From: Actinomadura syzygii
GTDB taxonomy: Bacteria > Actinomycetota > Actinomycetes > Streptosporangiales > Streptosporangiaceae
Assembly (NCBI RefSeq): GCF_008085905.1
Contig: NZ_VSFF01000005.1
Coordinates: 186,001 to 250,000, forward strand
DNA length: 64,000 nt
Reading direction: 5' to 3'
The stretch's first letter is position 1. Every line of letters begins with the position of its first letter. Made by a program: the position numbers and the translations under genes. Under the pieces are notes generated by a model that searched no databases, had not been told where the DNA came from, and was given only the letters and a program-made list of their open reading frames with translations. This document shows, one piece after another, positions 41,492 through 51,624 of the stretch.

Positions 41492-42667
41492 TCAGGTGGA
41501 CCATTCCAACGGCAACGACTCCAGCCCCAGCACCTGCCCCGCGTGCTCCGTCACCCGCGCGCCGTCCGGGACGCGGTAGTCCGGGATGCGGGCATGCCAC
41601 TCGCGGAGGGCGATCTGGAGCTCCATCCGGGCGAGGTGGGCGCCGAGGCAGTGATGCGGGCCCGCGCCGAACGCGATGTGGCGGTTCGGGTGCCGGTCGA
41701 GGTCCACGACGTGCGCGTCCGGGAGCGCGCGCGGGTCGCGGGTCGCGGCGGCGAGCGGGAGCAGCACCATGTCGCCCGCCTTCATCGGGCAGCCTTGGAC
41801 GTCGGCGTCGCGGGTGACCTTCCGTCCGACGGCGACGATCGCGTAGGCGCGCAACAGCTCCTCGACGGCGGACGAGACGACGCCGGGGTCGCTCGCGACG
41901 CGCGTCCGGTCGGCGTCGTGGCGGGCCAGGTGCCAGAAGGCGTACGACAACGCGGCCGACACGGTGTCCAGACCGGCCAGGAACAGCAGGACGAACAGCG
42001 ACAGCAGCTCCCCGTCCGCGACCGGACGGTCGCCGACGCGGAACGACAGCGCGGCCGTGACGATGTCGTCGCGCGGGTCGCGTCGCCTGGCGGCGATCAG
42101 CTCGGTGAAGCAGGCCGCGACGTCCGCCATGGCCGCGCGGCGCGCCCGACGGCCCTCGGACGACGGCGTGTGCAGGATCGCGTTCGCCCAGGCCAGGAAC
42201 TCCGGGAGCCGCTCGGTCGGCAGCCCCATCAGCTCCAGGAAGATCGACGTCGGGAAGACGCGGGCGAAGTCGGCGACGAAGTCGCACGTCCCTTGAGCGG
42301 CCAGCCCGTCGACGAGGTCGGCGCAGCGGCGGACGGCGTCGTCCCGCATGGCCCGCGCCCGCGCCGGGCCGAACAGCGGGCGCAGCAGCCGCCGCCACAC
42401 CGTGTGCTCGGGCGGGTCGAGCATCTCGGGGATCCACCGGTAGGCGGGGTCGGCGTCCAGCGCGCTGATCGCGCGGTTCGAGAACAGGCCGGGGGAGCGG
42501 CAGGCGTCCATGATCGCGTCATGGCGGGTGAGCAACCAGAACCCCCGGTCGGAGCGGGCCGCCGGATGCAACTCGCGCAACTCGTCGAACAGCGCGTGCG
42601 CCGACCCGGCGGGACGGTTCGCCACACCGGGATCGAAGTCGACGACCGGGTACTCGGAACCGCTCAC
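41492..42667 (-). CDS. cytochrome P450
   Basis: 391 residues. The heme loop is FGAGPHHCLGAHLARMEL; the I-helix oxygen-binding motif is LFLAGLDTVSAAL (AG-x-D-T); ExxR appears as EELLR. The substrate is unknown; no dedicated ferredoxin adjacent. GTG at 42667 (VSGSEYPVVDF) is the likely start, since further upstream it would enter the tRNA region. No other biosynthetic genes are nearby. Confidence 0.92.
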   Translation of the reverse strand: MSGSEYPVVDFDPGVANRPAGSAHALFDELRELHPAARSDRGFWLLTRHDAIMDACRSPGLFSNRAISALDADPAYRWIPEMLDPPEHTVWRRLLRPLFGPARARAMRDDAVRRCADLVDGLAAQGTCDFVADFARVFPTSIFLELMGLPTERLPEFLAWANAILHTPSSEGRRARRAAMADVAACFTELIAARRRDPRDDIVTAALSFRVGDRPVADGELLSLFVLLFLAGLDTVSAALSYAFWHLARHDADRTRVASDPGVVSSAVEELLRAYAIVAVGRKVTRDADVQGCPMKAGDMVLLPLAAATRDPRALPDAHVVDLDRHPNRHIAFGAGPHHCLGAHLARMELQIALREWHARIPDYRVPDGARVTEHAGQVLGLESLPLEWST

Positions 42668-42748
42668 GGCACCCCCAGGGCAAGCGAGGCCGATGCCCTC
42701 CGGACAAGCGAAGGCCGGTGCCCATCGTAGGCACCGGCCCGGTAGCGG

Positions 42749-42833
42749 CGGAGGATGCGAGATTCGAACTCGCGAGGCGTTGCCACCAACACGCTTTCCA
42801 AGCGTGCGCCCTAGGCCACTAGGCGAATCCTCC
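42749..42833 (-). tRNA. tRNA-Ser (anticodon GGA)
   Basis: Complete minus-strand tRNA. The acceptor stem is GGAGGAT/ATCCTCC with discriminator G; the anticodon stem CACGC/GCGTG has loop TTGGAAA (anticodon GGA, reads UCC/UCU). A long variable arm and the T-arm GCGAG-TTCGAAT-CTCGC are present. CCA not encoded. Confidence 0.95.
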
Positions 42834-42834
42834 A

Positions 42835-42850
42835 CGGGAGAGCCTACCGG
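42835..42850 (-). promoter_or_regulatory. tRNA-Ser leader/-10 motif, second copy
   Basis: CCGGTAGGCTCTCCCG on the minus strand, one base before the tRNA, identical to the motif before tRNA-Ser(CGA). The TAG inside TAGGCT is the stop codon of the DUF952 gene. Confidence 0.6.
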
Positions 42851-43179
42851 TTCTCGGGCAGTGACTTGGTCTCAATTACGGCGGACGGCGGGATCGGGCC
42901 GTAGACGTGCGGGAACACCTCGTCACCAGCCGGTTCGTAGCGGACGGGGGCGTCCAGCCGGGACACGTCGATCACCAGCAGGACCAGGTCGGAGCGGGCG
43001 ACGGCGGTGTAGAAGCGGCCGAGGACGCCGTCCACCTGGGCCAGGTCGGAGGAGCAGTGGATGAAGCCTTCGTCGTCGAGCGTCCGGCCCAAGGTGGACA
43101 TGGTGTAGGGCGTGTCCGAGTCGACGGCGTTCTGCCAGTGGGTTCGCTCGGCGATGTGCAGGAGAGTCTGGACGGACAT
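42844..43179 (-). CDS. DUF952 protein
   Basis: 111 residues. LLHIAERTHWQNA, then EGFIHCSSDLAQVDGVLGRFY and VRYEPAGDEVFPHVYGPIPPSAVI match the DUF952 family, which shares an ADP-ribosyltransferase-like fold with the H-x-S motif in FIHCSS. Function unknown. Ends immediately before tRNA-Ser(GGA). Confidence 0.88.
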   Translation of the reverse strand: MSVQTLLHIAERTHWQNAVDSDTPYTMSTLGRTLDDEGFIHCSSDLAQVDGVLGRFYTAVARSDLVLLVIDVSRLDAPVRYEPAGDEVFPHVYGPIPPSAVIETKSLPENR

Positions 43180-43240
43180 GCGCCGGAGACTACGCGGGAA
43201 GCGTGGCGTTCCAGGGTGGGGGATGCCATAGACTCTGGGA

Positions 43241-43330
43241 AGACCCCTCGCACGGCGTCACCCTGTGAACCTCCCCAGGGCCGGAAGGCAGCAAGGATAA
43301 GCAGGCTCTGGCGGGTGTGCGGGGGGTCCT
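43241..43330 (+). ncRNA. ffs: signal recognition particle RNA (small bacterial type)
   Basis: AGACCCCTCGCAC and GTGCGGGGGGTCCT close the hairpin, and the internal CCAGGGCCGGAAGGCAGCAAGGA element with GGAA-type tetraloop region is the universal SRP 4.5S core. A -10 element TAGACT is at 43229-43234, a few bases upstream. The ffs-dnaX order is conserved in actinobacteria. Ends are approximate. Confidence 0.93.
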
Positions 43331-43372
43331 TTCGCTTGTGACGCTCTGCTTCCCGAGGAGGGCGGGCCCCCG

Positions 43373-45754
43373 ATGAGTCTGGCTCTGTACCGCAAGTACC
43401 GGCCAGCGACGTTCGCGGAGCTGAAGGGGCAGGAACATGTCGCCGAGCCCCTCCAGCAGGCGCTGCGCAACGGCCGGATCAACCACGCCTACCTGTTCAG
43501 CGGTCCGCGCGGGTGCGGCAAGACGTCCAGCGCGCGGATCCTCGCACGGTCGCTGAACTGCGAGAAGGGGCCGACGCCCGATCCGTGCGGGGTGTGCGAC
43601 TCGTGCGTCGCGCTCGGGCCGTCCGGGACCGGGCACATCGACGTGATCGAGATCGACGCCGCCTCGCACGGAGGTGTCGACGATGCCCGCGACCTGCGTG
43701 AACGTGCGTTCTTCGCACCCGTTTCGGCGCGCTTCAAGGTGTACATCATCGACGAGGCGCACATGGTCACCCGGGAGGGCTTCAACGCGCTGCTGAAGCT
43801 CGTCGAGGAACCGCCGCCGCACCTCAAGTTCGTGTTCGCGACCACCGAGCCGGAAAAGGTCATCGGGACGATCCGGTCGCGTACGCATCACTACCCGTTC
43901 AGGCTGATCCCGCCGGGTGTGCTTCAGGAGCTGGTCGAGGAGATCCTGCGGTCGGAGGACGTGCCATACGAGACGTCCGCGCTGCCGTTGGCGGTGCGGG
44001 CCGGGGCCGGGTCGGCTCGGGACACCTTGTCGATCCTCGATCAGCTGCTGGCCGGGTCGGACGAGAAGGGCATCACGTACGCGCGGGCCGTCTCGCTGCT
44101 CGGCTACACCGACTCGGCGTTGCTGGACGAGGTCATCGCCGCTTTCGCGGGACGGGACGGCGCGGCTGTGTTCGCCGCCGTCGACCGGGTCGTGGAGAGC
44201 GGGCAGGATCCGCGGCGGTTCACGGCTGATCTGCTGGAGCGCGTTCGGGATCTGGTGATCCTGTCGAACGTTCCGGAGGCCGGGGGGACGGGGTTGCTGA
44301 ACGTCCCGCCGGACGAGTTGGAGCAGATGCGGCGGCAGGCTTCGTCCATGGGGGCGGGGGAGCTGACGCGGGCGGCCGATCTGCTGCACACCGGACTGAC
44401 GGAGATGCGCGGGGCGACTTCGCCGCGGTTGCTGTTGGAGCTGATCTGCGCTCGCATTCTGCTTCCGGCCGCTTATGACGATGAGGCTTCTCTGCTTGCT
44501 CGCCTGGATCGGCTGGAGCGTCAGGTCACTCAAGGCGGACAGGGCGGACAGGGCGGTTTCGGGGGCGGGGCGGTAGGTGGTGGGCCGGCTCCGGCCTTCT
44601 CGTCCGTCCCGCAGGGGGGTGGCGCGCAGAGCGGCTCCTCTCAGGCCGGTTTCCCGCAAGGCGGGCCGCAGCAGGCCAGCTCCCCGCAGGGCGGGCCACC
44701 GCAGGGCGGATCCTCACAAGGCGGCTCTCCGCAGGGTGGCTTCCCGCAGGGCGGGGCGCAGCAGGGTGGCTCCCCGCAGGGTGGCTCCCAGGGCGGCGGC
44801 TTCCCACGGGGCGGGTCGCGGGAGGGAGACGCTGGAGGAGCCGACGTTTCCCAGGCTCGCGAGTCCCAAGCGCACGAGCCCCAGACGCGCGAGTCTCGGA
44901 CACGTGAGCCTGCGGCCGCCTGGGAAAACGCGAGTCCCCGGGAAGAACAGTCCCCGCCCTCCCAGGGGGCCGAGCCCACTTCTAGTGTCAACCCCGCGCA
45001 GGGGCCTCCGGAAGTGGAACGGGGTTCTGTGGATAACCGCCGTCCCAGCGCGGGCGGCGGCTCTCCCGAAGCCCGGTCCAACGCCTACACCAGCCCGGCC
45101 GCACCCGCACCCGCGGCTGCACCCGCAGCAGGCGGGGCGTCTTCGGCTGGCTCCGCAGGGGCGGACTTCTCCACTGTTCAGCAGCTTTGGCCGGACGTCG
45201 TCGAGGCCGTCAAGCAGAAGAGCCGCGCCACGTGGATGGTCATCATGTCCGGGGTCCAGCCGGTCTCGCTGGACGGCAAGGTCCTTACCCTCGGCTTCGA
45301 CGCCGAAGGGCGCCGTCTCGGCTTCGTCAACGGAGGCCGGGACGCCGTCCTCCGCGAGGTCCTCAAGGAGCGGATGGGCGTCGACTGGCGGATCGACACC
45401 GTCGTCGGCGGCGGACCACCCGCGGCTCCCCCGCCGGGCAGGCCGGGCCCTAACACCGGGTTCGGTGGGGCGGCCACACCGAACCCGGCACCGCAGCCCC
45501 GGCCGCAGCCGAACGCCCAGGCCCACTCGCAGGCCCGGCCACCGGTCCCGCGCACCGAGAGCATGCCGGAACCGCCGCCCCCGCCGGACGAGCCTCCACC
45601 GCCCCCGGAACCCATGGACGAGAGCGACGAGGTCGACCCGGAAGGCGACGCCGACGTCGACGGCAACGAGGCTGAAATGACCGGAATGGCCCTCATCCAG
45701 CGCGAACTGGGCGGCCAGATCATCCGCGAGATCGACAACTCGTCCCAGTCCTAG
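43373..45754 (+). CDS. dnaX: DNA polymerase III subunit gamma/tau
   Basis: 793 residues, clamp-loader ATPase. Walker A GPRGCGKTSSA, zinc Cys cluster NCEKG and PCGVCDSC, Walker B VYIIDEAHM, sensor and SRC regions all present in the first 370 residues. Residues about 387-486 are an unusual Gln-Gly-Pro-Ser repeat (units such as SPQGG, FPQGG). A tau-like domain (FSTVQQLWPDVVEAVKQKSRATW) follows near residue 600, and the tail is proline-rich and acidic. Start ATG with a GAGGAGGGCGG-type site. No obvious frameshift site. Confidence 0.95.
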   Translation: MSLALYRKYRPATFAELKGQEHVAEPLQQALRNGRINHAYLFSGPRGCGKTSSARILARSLNCEKGPTPDPCGVCDSCVALGPSGTGHIDVIEIDAASHGGVDDARDLRERAFFAPVSARFKVYIIDEAHMVTREGFNALLKLVEEPPPHLKFVFATTEPEKVIGTIRSRTHHYPFRLIPPGVLQELVEEILRSEDVPYETSALPLAVRAGAGSARDTLSILDQLLAGSDEKGITYARAVSLLGYTDSALLDEVIAAFAGRDGAAVFAAVDRVVESGQDPRRFTADLLERVRDLVILSNVPEAGGTGLLNVPPDELEQMRRQASSMGAGELTRAADLLHTGLTEMRGATSPRLLLELICARILLPAAYDDEASLLARLDRLERQVTQGGQGGQGGFGGGAVGGGPAPAFSSVPQGGGAQSGSSQAGFPQGGPQQASSPQGGPPQGGSSQGGSPQGGFPQGGAQQGGSPQGGSQGGGFPRGGSREGDAGGADVSQARESQAHEPQTRESRTREPAAAWENASPREEQSPPSQGAEPTSSVNPAQGPPEVERGSVDNRRPSAGGGSPEARSNAYTSPAAPAPAAAPAAGGASSAGSAGADFSTVQQLWPDVVEAVKQKSRATWMVIMSGVQPVSLDGKVLTLGFDAEGRRLGFVNGGRDAVLREVLKERMGVDWRIDTVVGGGPPAAPPPGRPGPNTGFGGAATPNPAPQPRPQPNAQAHSQARPPVPRTESMPEPPPPPDEPPPPPEPMDESDEVDPEGDADVDGNEAEMTGMALIQRELGGQIIREIDNSSQS

Positions 45755-45961
45755 CGGGACACCCGCACGCCGACGACCGCCACGCAGGGAACCAGCCGCG
45801 ACGCCCCCCGACGCCACCCGCGACGCGGCCCCCGCCGCGGTCCGATCACCCCCGCCGCGGCCCCACGCGAACCAGGCGGCGGACGGTGACCACGGCTGAT
45901 GGCGTCGACGACGCCACCGGCGTACACTCCACCCCCTCCCCGACCGTGAACAGGCGGGATC

Positions 45962-46528
45962 ATGTCCGAAGACGTCACATTGACCGCCTTGGACCAGACC
46001 GCGGCCCTCGACGCCCTGGACGAGCTGGCCACCCTCTACGAGGAGATCTACGCCGAGCCCCCCTACAACTCGGCCCCCAAGTTCTCCGGGGACCGCTTCC
46101 TCGCCCGCACCCGCGAGCAGATCCTCACCTCCGGCTTCGCCTCGGTCGTCGCCCGCCGCGGCGAACGCCTGCGCGGGTTCACGTTCGGCTTCACGATGGC
46201 GCCGGGCGCCTGGTGGGCGAACGCGTCCGCACCGTCCGACGACGTGCTCGCGGCCGACAAGTTCGCCGTGGTCGAGCTGGTCGTCGCCGTCGCCGAACGC
46301 GGACAGGGCCTCGGCCGCGGCCTCCTGGACGAGCTGCTCCGCGAACGGAAGGAGCGGTACGCCACCCTCCCCGCCGTCATCGACGCGGACGCCTACGCCA
46401 TGTACGTGCGCTGGGGCTGGGAGAAGGCCGCGGAGTTCCGCGAGGAACCGCCGTTCTCGGACGCGCTGGTGCGCCCCCTCGTCCCGAAGAACGACCCGGG
46501 CCCGCCCCGTGACCTGGCCGCGGGCTGA
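45962..46528 (+). CDS. GNAT-family N-acetyltransferase
   Basis: 188 residues. [28 protein letters not shown] and [23 protein letters not shown] (CoA loop RGQGLG) define the acetyltransferase. Substrate unknown. The 207 bases upstream hold an inverted repeat (GGCGTC-GAC-GACGCC) and a -10-like TACACT. Confidence 0.8.
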   Translation: MSEDVTLTALDQTAALDALDELATLYEEIYAEPPYNSAPKFSGDRFLARTREQILTSGFASVVARRGERLRGFTFGFTMAPGAWWANASAPSDDVLAADKFAVVELVVAVAERGQGLGRGLLDELLRERKERYATLPAVIDADAYAMYVRWGWEKAAEFREEPPFSDALVRPLVPKNDPGPPRDLAAG

Positions 46529-46666
46529 ACGTCCCCCAAACCGACCGGCCCCCGATTCCCGCTGGTCCGGGCGGTGGTCTGGGATGGTGCGGGAGGGTCT
46601 GCACGGACATGGCCGGGGGTGGAGGACATGCCGAGATCAGGGTGAGTCGGCGCACCGGTGGTGCTC

Positions 46667-46696
46667 TTACCGCTTGGCCCCGCGAACCCGTAGTCT
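46667..46696 (+). promoter_or_regulatory. candidate promoter for ybaB-recR
   Basis: TTACCG (46667-46672) and TAGTCT (46691-46696) with an 18-base spacer, 77 bases upstream of the YbaB start. Confidence 0.45.
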
Positions 46697-46772
46697 CGGG
46701 GGACGGACGTCCGGTGGCTGGCGGAGCGCCAGGGAGAAGGCCCTCTCGGGGGGCCGGAAGAGGGAGTGCACC

Positions 46773-47195
46773 GTGGAACCCGGTGGTCAGTTGAACATGC
46801 AGGAACTGCTCCAGCAGGCGCAGGCCATGCAGGAGCAGCTCTTCAGCGCCCAGCGCGAGCTCGCGGAGGCCGAGGTGCGGGGGACCGCGGGCGGCGGTCT
46901 CGTCACCGCGACGGTCAACGGGCAGGGCGAGGTCACGGGCCTGTCGATCGACCCGAAGGCCATCGACCCCGACGACCCGGCCGACACGGCGGAGACGATC
47001 GCCGACCTCGTCCTCGCCGCGATCCGCGACGCCGGGCGCGAGGTGCAGGAGCTGCAGCAGGAGAAGATGGGCCCGCTCGCCCAGGGCCTCGGCGGAGGCG
47101 GCGGCATCCCCGGCCTCGGCGGCGGCGGCGGAGGCGGAGGCGGGCTGCCCGGCGGCTTCCCAGGGCTCGGCGGCGGTCCGGGCTCGGGCGCCTGA
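46773..47195 (+). CDS. YbaB/EbfC-family nucleoid-associated protein
   Basis: 140 residues. [27 protein letters not shown] forms the dimer helix, then [42 protein letters not shown]. The last 40 residues are almost all Gly with Pro and Leu, a low-complexity tail found in actinobacterial members. Binds DNA; gene order ybaB-recR is near universal. GTG at 46773 with AAGAGGGAG. Confidence 0.9.
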   Translation: MEPGGQLNMQELLQQAQAMQEQLFSAQRELAEAEVRGTAGGGLVTATVNGQGEVTGLSIDPKAIDPDDPADTAETIADLVLAAIRDAGREVQELQQEKMGPLAQGLGGGGGIPGLGGGGGGGGGLPGGFPGLGGGPGSGA

Positions 47196-47251
47196 CAACG
47201 AACGCCCATAAAAGCCAGAAGCGCCAGAAAGCCTAGGAAAGGAGGGGTCCG

Positions 47252-47851
47252 TTGTACGAAGGGGTGGTTCAGAACCTCATCGACGAGCTGGGCAGGCTGC
47301 CCGGCGTCGGCCCCAAGAGCGCGCAGCGGATCGCCTTCCACCTCCTCGCGGCCGATCCGGCCGACGTCGAGCGGCTCGGCAAGGCGCTCAAAGAGGTCAA
47401 GGACAAGGTCCGCTTCTGCAAGACGTGCGGGAACGTCGCAGAAGAAGAGGAATGCCGGATCTGCCGGGACGCGCGCCGCGACCCCCACGTCATCTGCGTC
47501 GTGGAGGAGTCCAAGGACGTCGTCGCGATCGAGAAGACCCGCGAGTTCCGCGGCCGCTACCACGTCCTCGGCGGCGCGATCAGCCCGATCGAGGGCGTCG
47601 GCCCCGACGACCTGCGCATCCGCGAGCTGATGCAGCGCCTCGCGGACGGCGCGGTGACCGAGCTCATCCTCGCCACCGATCCCAACCTGGAGGGCGAGGC
47701 GACCGCGACCTACCTGGCCCGGCTCGTCAAGCCGATGGGCCTCACCGTCACCCGTCTGGCCAGCGGCCTGCCGGTGGGTGGCGATCTGGAGTACGCCGAC
47801 GAGGTCACGCTCGGCCGCGCATTCGAAGGACGGAGGCTGCTCGATGTCTGA
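47252..47851 (+). CDS. recR: recombination protein RecR
   Basis: 199 residues. The helix-hairpin-helix [17 protein letters not shown] is followed by the zinc finger Cys56, Cys59, Cys68, Cys71 and a Toprim domain ([36 protein letters not shown]). TTG start with AAAGGAGG. Works with RecO/RecF in gap repair. Overlaps the DUF5063 gene by 8 bases. Confidence 0.97.
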   Translation: MYEGVVQNLIDELGRLPGVGPKSAQRIAFHLLAADPADVERLGKALKEVKDKVRFCKTCGNVAEEEECRICRDARRDPHVICVVEESKDVVAIEKTREFRGRYHVLGGAISPIEGVGPDDLRIRELMQRLADGAVTELILATDPNLEGEATATYLARLVKPMGLTVTRLASGLPVGGDLEYADEVTLGRAFEGRRLLDV

Positions 47852-48404
47852 CCCCACCAGCCAGCCCAACAGCCAGAAGGACTGGAACGCCCTCGCCGAG
47901 CGCGTGGCGCGCCACGTCGACAACTACCTGAACGGCCTGGAGGCGGTCGCGCGCGGCGACGGCGGCGTCCATACCGTCCCCCTGCTCCTTCTTGAGGTGT
48001 CGCAGGTCATCCTGGCGGGGGCGCAGCTCGGCGCCAGCGCCGACGTCATCCTCCCGGACAACTGGGAGCCCGAGGTCGGCCCCGACCCCGACCTCGACGC
48101 CATCCGGCAGGGCCTGTCCGAACGCCTCGACGCCCTGGACGACTACGTCGAGGTGTTCGACCCGTACAAGGACACCGAGCCCACGTCCTACCGCCTGTCG
48201 GACGACCTGGTGGACGTCGCCAGCGACCTCGTCCACGGACTGCGCCACTACCAGCAGGAACGCCCCCTCGAAGCGCTCTGGTGGTGGCAGTACTCGTACT
48301 TCAACCACTGGGGCAACCACGCCGGCGCCGCCCTCCGCGCCCTGCACGCCTTCGTCGCCGACGCCCGCCTGAACGTCGCCACCGAAGCCGCCACCACCGC
48401 CTAG
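47844..48404 (+). CDS. DUF5063 protein
   Basis: 186 residues. [39 protein letters not shown] and [29 protein letters not shown] are typical of this family, which is found directly after recR in actinobacteria. Mostly helical, function unknown. ATG at 47844 overlaps the recR stop. Confidence 0.87.
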   Translation: MSDPTSQPNSQKDWNALAERVARHVDNYLNGLEAVARGDGGVHTVPLLLLEVSQVILAGAQLGASADVILPDNWEPEVGPDPDLDAIRQGLSERLDALDDYVEVFDPYKDTEPTSYRLSDDLVDVASDLVHGLRHYQQERPLEALWWWQYSYFNHWGNHAGAALRALHAFVADARLNVATEAATTA

Positions 48405-48513
48405 CCCCGAGGAAGCTCCCACCCGGCTCTACTCGGCCAGACCTCCCGCCGAGCTCCCCCAGCTCCGTTCGGCCCGACCTCGCTCCAGCCCGGCTCCCAC
48501 CCAGCCCGGGGGC

Positions 48514-48807
48514 CTAGCCTTCGCCGGGGGTCGGGGCGCCGGGGGCGCCTAAGCTCCACGCGACCATCTCGGCGGCCTTCTCGGCGTCCGGGCCGTACCG
48601 TTCCAGGCCCGCCGCGTACTGCTTGAGCTCGCCGTCCCAGGTGACCGTGGTGGACCGCGCCCGGTACGAGACGCGCAGGACGCCGTCCTCACCGGGACGC
48701 GCCGTGGACATCTGCGGTGCCCTCCGCCGCAGCGCCGCGTACAGCGAGTCCAGCGGACCCCTCCGGACGCGCGGCAACTCCTCGAACGGGGCCATCGGCT
48801 CTCCCAT
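48514..48807 (-). CDS. hypothetical actinobacterial protein
   Basis: 97 residues. RVRRGPLDSLYAALRRRAPQMS, then VLRVSYRARSTTVTWDGELKQYAAGLERYGPDAEKAAEMVAWSLG suggest a small beta-rich module plus helix. No family recognised. ATG at 48807 or 48795; the frame continues upstream without conservation. Confidence 0.6.
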   Translation of the reverse strand: MGEPMAPFEELPRVRRGPLDSLYAALRRRAPQMSTARPGEDGVLRVSYRARSTTVTWDGELKQYAAGLERYGPDAEKAAEMVAWSLGAPGAPTPGEG

Positions 48808-49163
48808 CGCCCTTCCCGCCTCCCTCACCGCCGGTGGACGAGATGGACCACGGCGCCCCCGCCGCCCCTGCCGCCGCCCGGACGCGCCCGCCTCGCTCAC
48901 AGGCGGCCGCCCCGGAAGATCCGCGCCGACACAGGGCCCGCGCACGTCCGGTAACCGAGACTATTCGGACGGTTCATGAAGGCCCAGGTTTTCTGTGGCT
49001 CCGCGGAGATAGATCTCCGGGACCCAGCGCCCGGATATCCACCCGCCACGGCACTGCACACCCACCCCAACGGCCCAGCGAAGTCGCAATACGTCCGGCG
49101 CCCTCCTCAGACCCACGGTGAAATCCGCTTGCGACCCCCCGGACCGCCGCGCAGCATGGGCCT
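48808..49163. other. 356-base gap between divergent genes
   Basis: No convincing gene. It contains a 16-bp palindrome CGGAGATAGATCTCCG (49004-49019) and an AT-richer stretch near 48950-48970 that could be a promoter for the minus-strand gene. The right part is the leader of the LLM oxidoreductase. Confidence 0.5.
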
Positions 49164-50012
49164 GTGCGCTTTTCGATCAACGTGCCGAACTTCGGCGACT
49201 TCGCGGACGTCCGAGCGCTGGCGCGGGTCGCGTCCGCGGCCGAGGAAGCAGGCTGGGACGCCCTGTTCGTCTGGGACCACGTCGTCCACGTCAAGAGCGA
49301 GCGCAAGACCTTCGCCGATCCGTGGATGCTGCTGACCGCGGCGGCCCTCGCGACCAGCCGGATCAAGCTCGGCACCCTCGTCACCCCGGTGGCGCGGCGG
49401 CGGCCGCAGCAGCTCGCCCGGCAGGTCGCGACGCTGGACGCCCTCAGCGGCGGGCGCGTGATCTTCGGCGCCGGGCTCGGCGGGCCGGTCGCCGACGAGT
49501 TCGGCGCCTTCGGCGAGACGACCGACAAGACCGTCCTGGCCGAACGGCTGGACGAGGGACTCGACCTCCTCGCCCGCTACTGGACCGGCGAACCCGTCAC
49601 CCACCACGGGCCCCACTACCAGGTCGACGACGTGGCGCTGCTGCCCGCGACCGTGCAGCGTCCGCGCCCGCCGGTCTGGGTCGCCGGGTTCTGGCCGAAC
49701 CGCCGTCCGATGCGGCGCGCCGCCCGGTGGGACGGCGCGGTCCCCCTGTTCGGCCCCGGTTCGCACGGGTATTCGCCCGCACCCGAGGACGTCCGGGAGT
49801 TGACCGACTACGTCCACCGGCACCGCGAAGGCGACGGCCCGTTCGAGATCGTCGTCGGCGGCACCAGCCCGGCCGACGCCCGCGACCTGATCGGCCCCCT
49901 GTCCGACGCGGGCGCCACCTGGTGGGACGAGCGGCAGTGGCTGGACAGCGACGACATCGACAAATACGACCCCGTCATGCGCCGCATAGAACAGGGCCCG
50001 CCGAACATCTGA
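49164..50012 (+). CDS. LLM-class flavin/F420-dependent oxidoreductase
   Basis: 282 residues of the luciferase-like TIM barrel. SINVPNFGDFADVRALARVASAAEEAGWDALFVWDHV, RIKLGTLVTPVARRRPQQLARQVATLDALSGGRVIFGAGLG are diagnostic. Cofactor (FMN or F420) and substrate undetermined. GTG start. Confidence 0.87.
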   Translation: MRFSINVPNFGDFADVRALARVASAAEEAGWDALFVWDHVVHVKSERKTFADPWMLLTAAALATSRIKLGTLVTPVARRRPQQLARQVATLDALSGGRVIFGAGLGGPVADEFGAFGETTDKTVLAERLDEGLDLLARYWTGEPVTHHGPHYQVDDVALLPATVQRPRPPVWVAGFWPNRRPMRRAARWDGAVPLFGPGSHGYSPAPEDVRELTDYVHRHREGDGPFEIVVGGTSPADARDLIGPLSDAGATWWDERQWLDSDDIDKYDPVMRRIEQGPPNI

Positions 50013-50096
50013 CCGGGCGCGAGCGAAGAGCGCCCCCCGCGCGCCCTACGCGGACCGGGGGCTGAGCGGGCGTAAACGGGGTACGGAGTTACCTGT

Positions 50097-50127
50097 TTGT
50101 AATCCATGCGGCCGGGCTCTGTAGACT
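50097..50127 (+). promoter_or_regulatory. candidate lysC promoter
   Basis: TTGTAA (50097-50102) and TAGACT (50122-50127), 19-base spacer, 43 bases before the start codon. No riboswitch-like fold was recognised in the short leader. Confidence 0.4.
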
Positions 50128-50169
50128 CGACGTCCGGTACGCCTGACCCCGAACCGAGGAGCGCCATCC

Positions 50170-51444
50170 GTGGCCCTAGTCGTGCAAAAGTACGGTGGCT
50201 CCTCCGTCGCCGACGCCGACGGCGTCAAGCGGGTCGCCCAGCGCATCGTCGCGACGAAGAAGGCGGGCAACGACGTCGTCGTCGTGGTGTCCGCGATGGG
50301 CGACACGACGGATGATCTCATCGACATGGCCAAGCAGGTCAGCCCGCTGCCCCCCGGCCGCGAGCTGGACATGCTGCTCACCGCCGGCGAGCGGATCTCG
50401 ATGGCCCTGCTCGCCATGGCCATCGCGAACCTGGGCCACGAGGCCCGCTCGTTCACCGGCTCCCAGGCGGGCGTGATCACCGACGGCTCGCATGGCAAAG
50501 CCAAGATCATCGACGTGACGCCGGGACGGATCCGCCTCGCGCTGGACGAGGGCTCGATCTGCATCGTCGCCGGGTTCCAGGGCGTCTCGCAGGGCACCAA
50601 GGACATCACCACCCTCGGCCGCGGCGGCTCCGACACCACCGCGGTGGCGCTCGCCGCCGCGCTGGACGCCGACGTCTGCGAGATCTACTCCGACGTCGAC
50701 GGGGTCTTCACCGCCGACCCGCGCATCGTGCCCGCCGCCCGCAAGATCCCGAAGATCTCCTACGAGGAGATGCTGGAGATGGCGGCGTCCGGCGCGAAGA
50801 TCCTGCATCTGCGCTGCGTGGAGTACGCGCGCCGCTACAACATCCCGATCCACGTACGGTCCTCGTTCAGCCAGAAGGTGGGCACCTGGGTCGTCGACAG
50901 CAGCGAGATCGAAGGACACGACATGGAGCAGGCGATCATCTCCGGCGTCGCGCACGACCGGAGCGAGGCCAAGATCACGGTGGTCGGGGTGCCGGACAAG
51001 GTCGGCGAGGCCGCCACGATCTTCACCGTGCTGTCCGAGGCCGAGATCAACATCGACATGATCGTGCAGAACGTGTCGGCGGCGTCCACCGGCCGCACGG
51101 ACATCTCGTTCACGCTGCCCGCCACCGACGGGCAGAGCGCGCTGACCGCGCTGAACAAGGTCAAGGAGCGGATCGGGTTCGAGTCGCTCCGCTACGACGA
51201 CCGGATCGGCAAGGTCTCGCTGATCGGCGCGGGCATGCGCTCGCACCCCGGCGTCACCGCCACCCTGTTCAGCGCCATCGCCGAGGCCGGCGTCAACATC
51301 GAGATGATCTCCACCTCGGAGATCCGGATCTCGGTCGTCGTCGCCCAGGACGACATCGACACCGCCGTGGCCGCCGCCCACCACGCCTTCGACCTGGACG
51401 CCGAGCAGGTCGAAGCGGTCGTCTACGGCGGCACCGGCCGCTGA
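50170..51444 (+). CDS. lysC: aspartate kinase
   Basis: 424 residues, first step of the Lys/Thr/Met/diaminopimelate pathway. The N-terminal VQKYGGSSV motif, [19 protein letters not shown] and two C-terminal ACT domains (about residues 265-420) are present. Actinobacterial enzymes are usually alpha2beta2, the beta subunit arising from an internal start; candidate Met codons exist near residue 250. GTG start with GAGGAGC. Followed by asd, the usual pair. Confidence 0.96.
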   Translation: MALVVQKYGGSSVADADGVKRVAQRIVATKKAGNDVVVVVSAMGDTTDDLIDMAKQVSPLPPGRELDMLLTAGERISMALLAMAIANLGHEARSFTGSQAGVITDGSHGKAKIIDVTPGRIRLALDEGSICIVAGFQGVSQGTKDITTLGRGGSDTTAVALAAALDADVCEIYSDVDGVFTADPRIVPAARKIPKISYEEMLEMAASGAKILHLRCVEYARRYNIPIHVRSSFSQKVGTWVVDSSEIEGHDMEQAIISGVAHDRSEAKITVVGVPDKVGEAATIFTVLSEAEINIDMIVQNVSAASTGRTDISFTLPATDGQSALTALNKVKERIGFESLRYDDRIGKVSLIGAGMRSHPGVTATLFSAIAEAGVNIEMISTSEIRISVVVAQDDIDTAVAAAHHAFDLDAEQVEAVVYGGTGR

Positions 51445-51624
51445 CTTTCGGGACTCGTCCTCCGCCGCCCAGGCAGGCCGCCGACCGGCCCGCTTGGGCG
51501 GTGCCCTTCCCTGAGCGGGGTCCTATAGCGCGGGGTTCGCGCGTCACGTGACGCAGTGGGCGGGCCGGGACGGTGGCAGCATCCCCTGCGGGAACCGGTC
51601 GCGGACGGCGGTAGTTCAGAGGAT

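Noticed and set aside
44525-44830. Repeats in dnaX as a possible CRISPR-like array
   Set aside because: Repeats are in-frame Gln-Gly-Pro codons without unique spacers.
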